A DNA stretch of 64,000 nucleotides from Symbiodinium natans (Eukaryota > Sar > Dinophyceae > Suessiales > Symbiodiniaceae). This document shows positions 45,110 to 56,487 of this stretch, in pieces. The notes under the pieces were generated by a model. It was given only the letters and a program-made list of their open reading frames with translations, ran no database searches and had not been told where the DNA came from. The stretch covers positions 124,001 through 188,000 of the forward strand of contig CAJNDS010000062.1 in assembly GCA_905221605.1 (NCBI GenBank), written 5' to 3'. The position numbers and the translations under genes were made by a program. Numbering within the stretch: position 1 is the stretch's first letter; the number at the start of each line of letters is the position of its first letter.

Positions 45110-46455
45110 GATGTCTTTCACAAGCTGATGGCAGATATGGACAGCACTCTCTGGCAAGTTCCATCAGGTGAGGAGGCAGCGTCTCCTTCACAACCAGCAT
45201 CTCAGGCCACACCAGCCCATGCAAGGGTTCAGCACGCCAGGTTTTGCTTTGCACAACTTTGAGAACATAATGTCGAATGCCAGTGTGATGTATTTGTGCA
45301 GCCTACTGAAGGGAGGCCTGCGGGCGTGATCCCCGTCTGTTTCGTTTATGCGGCATGTGATGAAAAGGTTGCTGCAGAAGAGAGGCCATGTGCATCTGCT
45401 TCTGTCCCGCGCTCAACCTGCCGACGCATTTCCTGGCAAATGTGCAGATGTTGTGCGGGCGTTTCTCGCCAAAACCGAAAAACATGATGGCACCCTAAAT
45501 GACTGTGAATGAGCACCTTGCGTTGGCTCCTGCAGTTTTTATGGGCAGAAGCCGCAACGCGGTCCTAAGAAGAGTTAAATATGCAAAGTGAATCAGAATC
45601 TGCGATATTACATCAGCATCGACGGAAAGACTAGAGAGAAAGACAGCCCAGATATTTTGTTATCATGAGGTTCGGGCAAACAAGAACGTCGATTTTCGCT
45701 ACGTGCAATAAGGCGCAAGATTGGGAGGATGACTACGACCTTCCAGTGCAGAAGGATCTTGGTGATGGATGGGATGGATACGGTGAGCTTGCCCCGGGCT
45801 GAGTTTATTTACCAGTCCCCCTGCCTGTGGTATCCTGTGGTCATTCAGCTGCAGCATGATGCAGCTATTGCGTGCAAGAACTAGCTGATGCATACTGATG
45901 CACCGAGGAGGATTTCGAGGCCTCGGAGCCACCGCAGCCGGAGCCACCAGCGCAGGAGGCTCCGGCAGAGGTGCCTTTGCAGCATTTGGCAGAGCCTTAG
46001 GGCGGTTTCTCTCGCACTCGGGGCAGTGTCCATGGCTAGGATGCAAACCTGTGTTCAGTTGGGGATTTGAGGATTAAACGTGGCCGGTTCCTATGTAGGT
46101 CATACAAATGAGCTACACACGGTGTGTTTCGGGCCTGGGGCAGGGCATGTTCCGCTCTCCCTTTCAATCTCCTGCACATCCATGTAATGTGCTCAAGATG
46201 GGCAATACCTGCGCAAGGCAAAAACAGACGCGCCGAGTGCAGCGAAGCCGCAGGCCCGCGCGAAAGTGCTTCGATGTCTGCTGCAAAGCCGAAAGGGGGT
46301 TGTTCATGTTTCTGCTCTTGCAAGCTGCAGTGATTCAAGCGTTTCTCGGTCAGGAGGCCCAGGAGGCCAGTGAAGCTCAGGGGCTGACAGCCCCCAAAGA
46401 GGAGCCAAGGACTGTCCGAGACCTGACGGCCGAAGCACGGCCGAAGCACCACTGA
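45110..46455 (+). CDS. Ala/Pro/Glu-rich protein, unassigned, C-terminus defined
   Basis: Exon candidates on one strand: 45110-45167 (DVFHKLMADMDSTLWQVPS, donor GTGAGG), about 45325-45490 (FMRHVMKRLLQKRGHVHLLL then RAFLAKTEKHDGTLND), 45720-45780 (WEDDYDLPVQKDLGDGWDGY, donor GTGAGC), 45908-45970 (EDFEASEPPQPEPPAQEAPA, donor GTGCCT), 46218-46265 (AKTDAPSAAKPQARAK, donor GTGCTT), 46354-46455 (EAQEASEAQGLTAPKEEP, ending RPKHH and TGA). The last three join in phase 0. Composition suggests a folded N-terminal part and a disordered tail. The stop lies 11 bases before the ATG of the next gene. No family recognised. Confidence 0.5.
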
Positions 46456-46465
46456 TACACTGAGC

Positions 46466-49400
46466 ATGGAAGCCTTGCAGGAAGCAACCCAGACACATTT
46501 TCATCGCGAGCAGCTGGGTGGCAATCATGTGGTAGGGGTGTTTCTCATCACGGCTCATGAATCGCAAGGCATGTCAATGCAGTGCAGAATAGCTCGCAGG
46601 CCAGCCCGGAGTGGGCAAAACGACTCTGGTGCACAAGTTGCTGGAGAAGCTGTGCGAGGACTGCAGACCGGCTGCCATCGCTTGTTCTCCTTGTCACCTC
46701 TGCAGGAGGATGGAGAGGGCGGTGTGGATGTCCGAGGCGTCTCTCGCATCCAAGCTCATCTACCCATTCCATCCCATCCCCTGAAGGGTCTTGCCATCTC
46801 GTGCCATGTGCCCGAAGGTGCCCGTAGCTCCCTCAGAATGCTTTTGAGAGATCTTTGTTGCAGGTTTCTACACCGAAGAGGTCAGAGATCCGGAGTGCCG
46901 TGCCTTAAACATACGGTCTGTGTGGTGACCACTTCCCATGCGCACCTCTGCCAACAGCGTTGCCCTGAATCCTGCACTCTAAATCAGGAATCCCAAGCAG
47001 CGACTGGGCTTCGACGTCGTTCGCTTAGGCGCGGGGTTCCGAGAGTCAAGAGCTGCAAGGCATTGCGAAGCTGCGAAACCGACTTTGCCTTCGAAGCCCA
47101 AGTCCAATACTTCTGAGTGTTGAGGGTCGTTGCACCAGCGACATCTCCAGAGGGATGGAAGTCCAAAGTAGCAGACCTATTCGCGAAGGTTCCCGTGTGG
47201 TCCATTGGGACGCCCATGTACCTGTATGCCCGACGATCTTGCGGCCAAGCAGTCGCACGAACTTCTCAAACAATAGGGGCTGCTTTTGCAGACCACGAGA
47301 TACCAGTAGTTGAGGAAGCGGATCTGCGATCCACCCCAATACGCAGGCTGTCTAGCGCCTGACGAGCAGACGCGGAGTGTCCTTGCCAGAGAGGGGAAGG
47401 CTGGATGCATGAGTTCCATGGATCATATTTATGTCTCGCAAGTGGATTTGCATCTTCGCAGTATGACAACTACTGGTCATGTTCTGCAAACTCCTAAGCT
47501 ATAGTTTCTATATATATATGTATGTATATATATATACATATATATATATTTATACATATGTATGCCTCTATCCAGCTTCAACGTGTTCTGGTTAACCTGT
47601 TAAAACCAAATATTCTTGATGCCTATGTATTGCAATATAAATACCTCGGTTTTGCCATTCTATGTTGCTGGAACTTCAGCATGTGTATTTCGAGATGTAG
47701 CACTGGGCAATTCACAGGCAAGAAAAGTAAAACTCAGCAAGCTCCCTTGAGCTTATGGAGCTCCACGAAGCATGGTATGAGCCTGAAGCCTGAGCCCCCT
47801 AAGACTCTGGCGCGTGCCCTTTTAAGCCGTGGGTCGCCGCTTTACTTTTTATGGTAGTCTTGCTACGGTGGTGTCGTGTTGAAACAGCCGTGAAGAGCTA
47901 AGGCGGACTTCTGATTAGTACATGGATCCTCCTTCCGGAGAAACGCAATAGTCGTCGGCTCCGCCCGAATCGTTCTGCGGAAAGTTTGTTGGCAGGATGG
48001 AGGAGGACCGGAACCTTGAAGCTTCCATCATATGTCTCTTCAAGTACTGAATCTGAATAAAAGAAGGGAGAACCCACGAATCACAGGTCTCTGGTTCAAA
48101 TGGTACTCGTAGGGTTTCAGGCTCCCCAAACTATGAAGCTCAAGCCGGCTGACTCCCCAAGTTGACCATAGCTGACTCTCTCACAGTCTAAGACTTCACA
48201 AGGCTCCTCAAACTTAAAAGGCCAAGTCTGGCTGCTTTGCCAGTTCTCCTCTTCCGCTGCTCTAAGGGGTGTTTGGTATATTGGGGGTAGGTGGCCCAGG
48301 CAACATGCAGCAATTTACAGGACTTAAACTTTTCGATGCAGACGCTCTTTCAAATTTTCCGAGATACTGTACTGACATCTACATCATAAAGCGCTTTCTT
48401 GCCGGCCGGCTCGCTGCTGGTATGAACGGCAAGGCGCCGCCAACGGTCGGCAAGTACACTGTCGACGTGGGCGCTTTCGAGGTGCGGCAATCGCTTAGTC
48501 AAAGGCTTGACCAGAATCTTGAGAGCAGTCGAAGGGGACCGGCATTCCTTTCTTCTGGTAAGCACGCGAGAAGCTGTGCGAAGCCCTGTGGGAACAAGCG
48601 CGTTAGTAGCCTCTCTGCACATCACTTCCGTCACTTCCCATGTATCTGAGTATCACCTGATCACGTGCCAACGCCCTGCCAGGGGTTCGCGCTTCCAGCG
48701 CTGGAGCCTCCAAAGGAGGATGCCCGGGGACGTTACACCTTTCCAGCAGAGCGGCCGAACGGGGCCACACTCCTCATTTTCCGATGCTTTCTGCATGATG
48801 GCCTGAATGGCTTCCCACATCTTCGCATGCTTCACGCGCGTAGTGGATTCGATAGGAAAAGTTCCAGCTTCCAGAGAATGCGCGGCTATTCAAACTGCCT
48901 GACGGCGCGGAGAAGGTGGGGTGGGTGGGTGTTGGACATGGCCCGTGTTGCCGGAGCTAAAGTGCCTGGCCACAGACGTCTCAATTCTCTCCTTGACCAG
49001 CTGGAGTTCCGTGTCTTGCAGGTCGTTAGCCTTCTCTACGAGCCGACCGATGAGGAGGTTCAAAGACGGCCTTCAACCATCACGACATGATGCGTGGGTT
49101 GTTCAAAAGGTCCTTTGAAGGATGGGGCTGACAAAAAAAGGAACCTACCTTATGGTCATTTTCTGGGACAGGCAGTGGCACTCAGTTCCTGCATGCGTCG
49201 GCTTTCAGGAAGGTGCCAACAGCCGCATACGCCTGGAGTTTGGCGAGGCCTGGGCATTCTGGCCAGCACGCGTCTTGCCGAAACAGCAGCTCTTCTGGCG
49301 CACTGCTAGGTATTGAATGTACCGCCCTCTTCTCTTCGGGAGGCCTTGGGTAGCACTGCGTCCCCGGTAGTTTCTTCTGCTCTGCGAGCTCACAGAGCTG

Positions 49401-50313
49401 TGCGAGGTACCGGAAGGGTGGAAGCCGGAAGATGAGGATTGTCCAGCAGTTATACTTCACCACTTGGTAGTGCTCTGATGACAATACTAGTAGCACGTTA
49501 GCACGGCATCCAATCAGGCCCGGCGAAACAGAGGGCAGATAGCGCCACAGGGAGATCTGCAGTCAATGTCACGAGCACGCCAGGAGGAGGATGAGGAACC
49601 GGTTCCTCGTCTTTGCGTTGTAGACGAGGCGTACAACTCAGTTCTCTCCTACTGTCAAAACTGGTCGTCGTATTGTTACGACATAATGACATAGGGATTG
49701 ACGAAATGCGGATGATCCGAGAAACAAGGATGGCGGTGATGCTCTGTGTCCTGCGAGGTTGGCAAAATGGGTTTGCTTTCCGTTCAGTTCCCCAAGACGC
49801 TGGCTCGAGTGTTGGAGATAGCCATCCCCTCAGTTGTGCTTTAGCATGGAACAGTCTGGAACAGAGTCCGGAGTTTCGAAACACGGGCCATCCAGGACAC
49901 GGTGCTGGCGACAGGGGTGCAGAGTGTCCGCCTCTCAGCGGTTCTTGGCCTGCTTGGCTGGGCAGACGGCATGGATATGCACGGACAGTCGAGAGAGCAT
50001 CCTAAACAGGCCAAGGGTCAGCGTGACCCCGAAGCTGTCGAAGACATTAAGAAACGACCTGGCGCACGCCCGCAGCTCGAGACGGCTGTAGCTACGCGGA
50101 TTCACACAGCTCAGAGCAGTCGCAGCTAAAGAGCAGCTGTCAGCTATGTGGCGGTCAAGCACAAGATGATAGTGAACGGTTGCTGAAAGCCGCTATCTCT
50201 GCTGCGCTGAAGGCGTTGTGAAGCTGACGCGCGGCAATCGCGATGCGGTTGTTGACCAGGCCGAGTCGAGGAGAAGTTTTTTGAAGATGTTCAAGTTTAA
50301 TTCAAGATGCTAG
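46466..50313 (+). CDS. NTPCR: Cancer-related nucleoside-triphosphatase (NTPCR/THEP1 family)
   Basis: The family hydrolyses NTPs with a RecA-like P-loop fold. Exons: 46466-about 46530 (first exon, 3' border open), 46600-46683 (P-loop GQPGVGKTTLVHKLLEKL), 46864-about 46890 (FYTEEVRDP), 47001-47028 (RLGFDVVRL), 47356-47399 (TRSVLAREGK), 48434-48481 (VGKYTVDVGAFE), 48683-48715 (FALPALEPPK, GA donor), 49584-49628 (Walker B strand RLCVVDE), 49758-49820 (VGKMGLLSVQFPK), 49896-49922 (DTVLATG), 50010-50061 (AVEDIKKRPG), 50213-50313 (VVKLTRGNRDAVV). Order and spacing follow the human protein (GFYTEEVR, IGFDVV, VGQYVVDL, IDEIGKMEL, VEEI, VTKENR). Unusual: KMGL replaces the usual KMEL. The joins at exon 1/2 and exon 3/4 are uncertain. 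Confidence 0.85.
47508..47556. repeat. Short TA microsatellite in NTPCR intron
   Basis: TATATATATGTATGTATATATATATACATATATATATAT-type sequence in the roughly 1-kb intron between exons at 47399 and 48434. Confidence 0.9.
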
Positions 50314-50348
50314 AAAGGAAGATAACGGAATATACCGACATGTAAGAC

Positions 50349-52003
50349 ATGTATAGAAGTGACAGCCCTGCCACGGTGCAGACCTACGCGTTCCTGCGCG
50401 AAAGCCTTGGACTCGGCCCCCCGGGAACGGGGAAGCCCAAGCCCCGACGAGTCGACAAGAAGAAGCAAAAGGAGCTCGGGGGAAGAGAGAGGGGAAGGGA
50501 CAAATGATGACGAATTATGCAGGTGCAATGTGTCAGCGCAATGGCTTTCCAACTGCACAGCCTGTTGTGCCGGTTGGAATGCCGGAGCCTCGCCGCTCAT
50601 GCCCAAGCTGTGGCACAAGGAGGAAGAGCGACGAGCCAAAGAGCAAGCTGAGCGCGAAGCCCGCGAGCGCGAGGACGCATCTCAACAGCTTCTTGCCACA
50701 TTCTTTGCATTCGTCTCCAAAACTTGGGTTCGAAGGAGAAGGAGAGGGAGGAGGCCGCTGAAAGGGAGAAGGCGGCCAGGACTGCCTTGGAGGGTCTCGT
50801 CAGATTTGACAGTGATTTGGAGAGCTTGTTAGTTGGCGCTGTCGGCATGTCTGTTTCAGAGCCGGCCTTTGATGAAGTGCTGGGGTCCAGGAAAGAGCGA
50901 CAACTCGTGTGGAACTGAGATTGGACGATTGGACTCGCAGTGCCGTGTGCTAAACATTTCCATCCTGATGCCCGTTCCCAGTTTTTTTGCGCAAGATGCA
51001 GTCTTTTGGTGTTTTGTTATGTTTTTGCTGGCATTGAGGGATACAGTGAAAGCGGCTGGACGTTGGGAATTCAAGGCTAAGTATCCACGCTAAGCATGAC
51101 ATACTGGAAGCAAGTGATCTTGCCTGAAGCCGTACGATGGCCGGGAAAACCCCAAAAGTGTAGAGTGTAGTTAACCCGAATATTGTTGACAACATGTTGG
51201 CAAAAAACGTAACAACACGGGCAAACTGACCTCAGCAAAAGCCTCAGCAAGAGGCCAATGTCTTGAAAAGGCTTCCACGAGCTTCCCCACGAAAAGCTCG
51301 AAGAACCACGCAAGGCGACCAGTTTGTTTGATGTTCTGGCATTTGAAAGCTGGAAGTGCGAGTTTTTTGCACGAAGGATGATCAGTTAAACCCTAACTAG
51401 TAGTTAGCGCGTTTCGCACGCCATCATCCGACAACTCTTGCCGAAAGTAAGCTTCGCGCCTCCTGATTGCCGACATTTCAGTAGATTCGTGCCTGAATCT
51501 TTGCTCAACATTCGGCGCTGGCCACGCGAACAGGGATCCTGTTTGACTTTTGAAGCCTCCAGGCGCAGACGTGCAATCCAGGACGTCATGAGTAAGCCGT
51601 CCCATGATATCCTTGACACCCCGAAGCACCCTATAGCCTATGACACCCCATGGCACCCGAAACCCTGAATCCAATTAAATCCTAACCGTAGCCGCTCCTA
51701 GGCCAAAGAGAAAGCCCGAGCTGAGCGCTTGGCAAAGGAGAGCCGACCCTGAATCAAGCTTGAGCTTGTCTGTTGAACCTCTGAAGGATGGGCTCGAGTT
51801 CCTTCCGTGCGATTCGCCTTGAGATTCGGAACCAGAAACTAACGCTTTCTCTTCAGGAGCGTGCAGAGAGGGAAGTCGAGGCAGCCAAGGCTCGTGACCG
51901 CCACGTTGGTCTGCCACCGGGACATGAACAGCCTTGAAGAGCGGTTTGGCAGGCGCGAGCTGAGCGAAAGAAACGTGCCGAAGCGAGGCAGAAGGCCCGT
52001 TGA
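50349..52003 (+). CDS. Charged coiled-coil protein built from phase-0 microexons
   Basis: Six exons, all phase 0: 50349-50471 (MYRSDSPATVQTYAFLRES then a Lys/Arg-rich end, GA donor), 50620-50673 (EEERRAKEQAEREARERE, GA donor), 50736-50771 (EKEREEAAEREK, GC donor or reads on), 51702-51737 (AKEKARAERLAK, GA donor), 51857-51889 (ERAEREVEAAK, GC donor), 51953-52003 (ARAERKKRAEARQKAR, TGA). The joined product is about 100 residues, mostly Glu/Arg/Ala/Lys, and should form one long helix. It begins 36 bases after the NTPCR stop. It may be a cytoskeletal or nucleic-acid-associated protein, but that is a guess; no family recognised. Downstream of 50771 the frame stays open to 50918 and could be an alternative end. 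Confidence 0.6.
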
Positions 52004-52440
52004 CACCAAGTTTGACATGTTGCATAGGGCCCGCTTGGGCACCACTTATTGTGTTTGATTAGGCTGTCGAAGATGCCAAGAACGGTTTGGCACGTGACCA
52101 AGTCCTCAGGTAGTTTTGAAGCCTGCGGGTACAAGTAAAGATATCTAAAGCCAGATGTATGATTCTTGGCACTGTCTGGTGCGCTCAAGGTTCCTTGCGT
52201 GGAGCATGAAGAAGAGGACGTGGAGGCGGCGACTGTTGAGTGAGTTTCTTGAGATTCATTGTTGACGTGCGGGAAAGTTCGTAGAGACAAACGAGGTCAA
52301 TTTATCACTGGCACTGACACTGTCTGCAACACGTACCGTTTGCCTCCTTATAGAAGCTCACCTTAGCCCTGGGCTAAAGAGCAGGGCCCGCTGACAGCGC
52401 ACAGCATAGGACCATTGTCAACTGTGGTCCATTCTGAAAT
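52004..52440 (+). other. Unassigned, one acidic exon candidate
   Basis: A frame at 52188-52241 after GCGCTCAAG reads VPCVEHEEEDVEAATVE then TGA, an acidic C-terminus type. No other support. Confidence 0.3.
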
Positions 52441-52700
52441 GAAAAGACGCCCGGCCAGCTTGGCACCAACAGCAAAGCTAGCGATGCAACAAGCGAAGAT
52501 GCCCAGCCAGCTGAGGCACGAGCGCCAAAGCCAGGCAGGATGCAAAGCGAAGACACCCTGCGGTACAAGCTGCTCAGCCAGCCGGCACGAAGACACACAA
52601 GCAGCTGCAGCATCAGCAGCAAACACGGCTGCCCGGCCTCCGGTGACCAGGAAAATCTCGTACAAGACAACATGTTGGACCCAGTCTTGCCGTTGCTGTA
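52440..52700 (+). CDS. Coding-looking ORF, unassigned
   Basis: One frame stays open for about 86 codons with GQLGTNSKASDATSEDAQPA, then APKPGRMQSEDTLRYKLLSQ, and a later stop. The Ser/Ala/Glu-rich composition is protein-like. Two other frames, including a 164-codon - strand frame, overlap it. No family or clear splice borders. Confidence 0.25.
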
Positions 52701-53139
52701 GGCCATGGGGCGGAGGCAACGAGCGCCTGTTGTAAGTCCAGTGTTGCGTAACACGACGTATGGAACTGTCCCATTTTTTAACGCTGACTGTTCTCAAAAT
52801 GGGCAGGGCGGATAGTAGAACACATTTGTTTGACTTTCCATGCGTTCTACTGTACATAGCTTATGCTGGGAGTTCGTGACTCTCTAGGCTCTATGTTGGA
52901 CAAGAACCAACCCCGACATGGTTCACCCTGGCTCATCCGTATTTTCGAAAGGTCTTGCAGCAGGACAGCCCGAAAGCCCCCTCAAAAGGAGCCGTGCGCC
53001 CGCGGTAGGTGTAAAGGCATCCCAGGAACATTCTACGAGGGGGTGAAGAAGACCCGACTTGGACGTCTGGTCGATATCAATGCCATTTTGCTATCGAGAC
53101 TGTTGCAAGTCCTAAGAAAGCTTCAAAAAATCGGCGGCG

Positions 53140-53491
53140 CCTTCTCACTATCAATTCTGACATCGCTGTTCGCGTCTTGCTCAAGCTTCATGGCAGTGGC
53201 TTTGACAGTGATACGATCCAACCGCATAACTACGCGGAGACACATGTGCACGTCCACAGATGGTCCGAAATACCAGCTGCTCGCACCAATTGTCACAGCC
53301 TCTCCAGACCAGCCGATGCGCACCTTACCAGGGCGCTGGAGGATGCGAGGCAAAGTGGCTTATCGCTACTGGCAGTAGTACTGCGGCAAACAATCGCAGC
53401 TCTCTGGCAAAGACTCCAGAAGGAAAATCTGTCGCGAATCCAACAAGAAAAGATCCTGGTTGCTGGTTTACTCGTTGCTGGCGTAGACTGA
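53140..53491 (+). CDS. Coding-looking ORF, unassigned
   Basis: The frame containing NSDIAVRVLLKLHGSGFDSD, then TIQPHNYAETHVHVHRW and a helical end (ALWQRLQKENLSRIQQEKIL) is open to 53491. A different + frame (52863-53378, 171 codons) overlaps. The former looks more protein-like. Function unknown. Confidence 0.3.
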
Positions 53492-53908
53492 CATGCTGCA
53501 CAGGCCTTGACCGCTCACCAGGGCAGACTTCCAGCAACCCAATCCAACACCAGCCAAGCATCGCAGTGCAATCGTGGTTGTGACTTCACGCCAGAACTTT
53601 CTCGAAGGTAGAAACTCAGCAAATAATTTGGTTGGGCCAGTCTTGGGCACGCACAGTGCACCCCGCTGGCAACCTTCGAGACTGGGAAGTGCAAAGATCA
53701 ATTGGTTAAAGCCGGGTTCGAGACTCGAGAGGCGTTGCAAGCCAAAGTCGAGTCAAATGATGCTGCTGACAGACGGCTTTGCTTTCTGCTTTAAGAAAAC
53801 AGTAGTTTGGCTGCCAAAGTACCGTAGTTCCATGCAGACCCGTGCTGCAAAGTTGCTCTCACGCCGAAGTCATGTAGAAATCAGCATCTGGGTGTACTGC
53901 TCCTGCAG

Positions 53909-54290
53909 GCCGTGGCTCCGTCCTTAGACCTCGTGGAGGAGGATATTGATATCGTGGAGGCAGCATGTGGGGCTAATCATCTAATCACATCGACTCGATG
54001 GCGTCCGGTTTGGATGAACCAGTTTAGTCATTCCACAGCATTGTGCCAGACTCATGTGTGTTCTCAGCTGGAGTTTGCTGTCTGTGCAAGGACAGCGCAG
54101 CGCCAGCCCGAAAACGGCGGAAGGTGCAGCGGCTACAGTCGTCCCCTGTCTCCTCCGTCCCTGGCTCTGTCGCAATGATGTCGACTTCCACTGCTCCTCT
54201 CTTCAGCATAGAGGTATGCAGCTCTAAGCACACCAGTCTTTGCATGTTCACGTATGCAATACGTGTGCCATGCATAGACAACAGAGCATG
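53909..54290 (+). CDS. Exon candidates, possibly an RCC1-type repeat
   Basis: After CTGCAG a frame reads APSLDLVEEDIDIVEAACG then ANHLITST, resembling the end of an RCC1 propeller repeat (ACG..H...T). A second frame at 54050-54210 reads CVFSAGVCCLCKDS then ARKRRKVQRLQSSPVSS with a basic nuclear-signal-like cluster. Whether both belong to one gene is unknown, and the RCC1 resemblance is weak. Confidence 0.3.
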
Positions 54291-54720
54291 AAATGCCGAG
54301 GCGGGTAGCTCACCGCCTGAGCTGACGCCTTCGCCCGAGGCTGGCTCCATGAATGCGCAAAAGCTCCTGGCGCCTTCAGAATCCTGCGGGATCGTGTGGA
54401 ATCGTGCAAAGAGAATCGTGCAGAGACTCTCAAGAAGTGATCTGTCTTGACAAGGGGTCACCTTCCCCCACCGCGCCGCCTGATGGCATGAACGGCGGGC
54501 AGGTGCTTACACACATGTCTCTGCCAGAGATGAACCGTAGTGAGGGGTGCCGCAGGCACTTGACACCCTGCCTGCAAGCCCAACTCAGCTCTCAGTGGTA
54601 GCGCGATGGTGTATTGCATATCTTGCTTTTTATTGCCAAGCATCGGATAGAGGAACGGAGAAGACAACAAACCCACGCTTGCCTCTTAAGAATTAGCGGC
54701 AGTGAGCTTCTCCCCTCCGC

Positions 54721-55989
54721 GATGGCACGGGGCAAGCCTCACGCACGTCAATCCTTGCTTGGCTGGTGGCTGCAACTCGGGAAGGGATTGAGATCGATCG
54801 ACTTGAGCATGTTGCGACCATGTTGCGGTACCCTCTACTTAAGAATGCCTTTTCACAGTTCCAATGCCGAGTTCAGAGGCATGGCCGCTGGCATGGTTCT
54901 CCTTGCAGAAGCCTGCAGTTCCCACCTTAGTATTGATGCCACAACACAAGAGCAAATACGCAGCATACACAGAGCTCAGAGCTCGACATCTCACCCAGTC
55001 TTCAGGCGCCGATGGCAGTGCCGAAGTGCTGGCTCCCAGGTGAACTGGGAAGAAGTCGCTGTGGAAACTGAGAAGCCTGCGAAAGCAATAACGAGCCGCT
55101 CGGCGCGAACGCGACCAAGTACCTTCCTCGATTTCGAGTTCATTGAAGGGGGCTTGGAAGAACATGCTCGACAATCTCACGAATCTCACGAGACCTGGAT
55201 CAGCCTTAGGGAGGCTGTGCAGTTGTCTCTGAGCCGGTGCAACTTGGACACATTTCTGTGGTGGCGACACGCGGCGGATGCTCGCAAGCGGCTCCTGTCA
55301 TGGAAGTCGACGGTGCGGACTCCTGAGGATGCCGCCGATGCAACGGCCATCATCGTGTCTTGCGCACGTGCACGCGTAGAGCCACGAACAGGCGTTTATG
55401 CTTCCTGGATCCGGGCAGTTCTGGCTGCATCGAGCAATACGAAGCCGCTGTTTTCCATTGGGGATGTGTCGGCTGCCGCTGCTTTCTTGGGCACAACTGG
55501 AGCTCTCCCGGCTGATGCCAGATTTTGGTATGATGGCTTTCCATCTGTTGTCAGTGCTGGAGCTTCCTCGGCCTCTGCATCAGATTTGGCACGGGCAGCG
55601 GCAGCCTATGCTTGCATCAGCCTCAGCGCTGCTCCTGGCGAGGCTGGAGAGACTGTCTTCGTGCAGGTAGAATCCCAGCTTCCACACGTAGAAGTCTCTG
55701 CCCATGATGCTGCCGTTTTCCTATGGGCACAACGACGTTGCGGACGACTGTCCACAGCAACAGTACTTGATCTGTGGGTGGGGTCCCTTGATGGCAGGCT
55801 CAGTGAACTGAGTCCGGTGCTCCTGGCAGCTGTATCGCATGCAGTGGCCAATGCTGGACTGCCTGCTCTCTCGGCGGCAAAGAGTCCGGCGGCGCAGCTG
55901 TTGCGGTCGCTTAGCAGACGTGACAGCGCGGCTTCAGTGGACCTCCTCTGTCGAAGTGCTGGAGCTTTGGCGGATGCAGGCTGGCCAAA
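54721..55989 (+). CDS. Large exon of a helical-repeat protein (RAP/heptatricopeptide-like, inferred)
   Basis: The longest open frame in the window covers 54614-56206. The credible coding part runs from about the ATG at 54721 to 55989, where AAC is followed by GTACAG, a possible GT donor. It is rich in Ala/Leu/Ser helices, for example EDAADATAIIVSCARARVEP, ASDLARAAAAYACISLS, AAVFLWAQRRCGRLST and LLAAVSHAVANAGLPAL, spaced about 35-40 residues apart. This pattern resembles the A-helix/B-helix repeats of organelle RNA-binding proteins (OPR/HPR, often with a C-terminal RAP domain). Beyond 55989 the frame crosses GAGAGAG and GAAGAAG repeats and is probably intron. An upstream leader at 54614-54720 may be UTR. 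Assignment to a named family is inference. Confidence 0.55.
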
Positions 55990-56230
55990 CGTACAGAGAG
56001 AGCGGGAGAGAGAGGGAGAGGCTGAAGGTTATCGTTGGCGCTCGGCACCAGCTGGGGTCACCCCAACACCTCAACGAAAGAAGAGGGGGAGAGAGAGACC
56101 TGACTCACCTCCGGGCGCGCCTGGTGCGCGGGGGTTTTCCCCCAAGCCCTGCAGAAGAAGAAGAAGGAGAAGAAGAAGAGGGAGGCGACTCCCATACAAC
56201 CCATAGAGCCATCCACTCGGGAACAGAACG
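55990..56230 (+). repeat. Purine-rich GAGAGAG / GAAGAAG simple repeats
   Basis: Two patches (about 55995-56030 and 56150-56190) of GAGA and GAAGAAG. They extend the preceding reading frame artificially with Arg/Glu-rich residues. Confidence 0.8.
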
Positions 56231-56487
56231 GAAGCACTAGCGATGACGATGACCATGGTACCTCATGTTTGGCGTCATGGGACGGATCTGATGAGCTCAG
56301 ACGGGCAACGGCACTAGGCCAAAAGAGACTGAACCCATGGGAACGGAGAGGAAGGGGGTTTAGACAGTGAAGACAGGGATAAAAGGGTGGGGGAGAAGGT
56401 TCCAAGGCAGCCCCAGAGGTTCGCGGGTGCGTCCCTTATTGGGTTTAAGAGGATCATGGTCAGGAGTGTTTTTTCAGAGGGTTTTAA

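Noticed and set aside
46466-47116. 216-codon continuous frame over the NTPCR 5' region
   Set aside because: The P-loop GQPGVGKTT and later motifs lie in other frames with good splice borders, so most of this frame is intron or wrong frame; only its first codons may be real.
55990-56206. C-terminal Arg/Glu-rich end of the 530-codon frame
   Set aside because: It runs through GAGA and GAAGAAG simple repeats after a plausible GT donor, so it is most likely intron.
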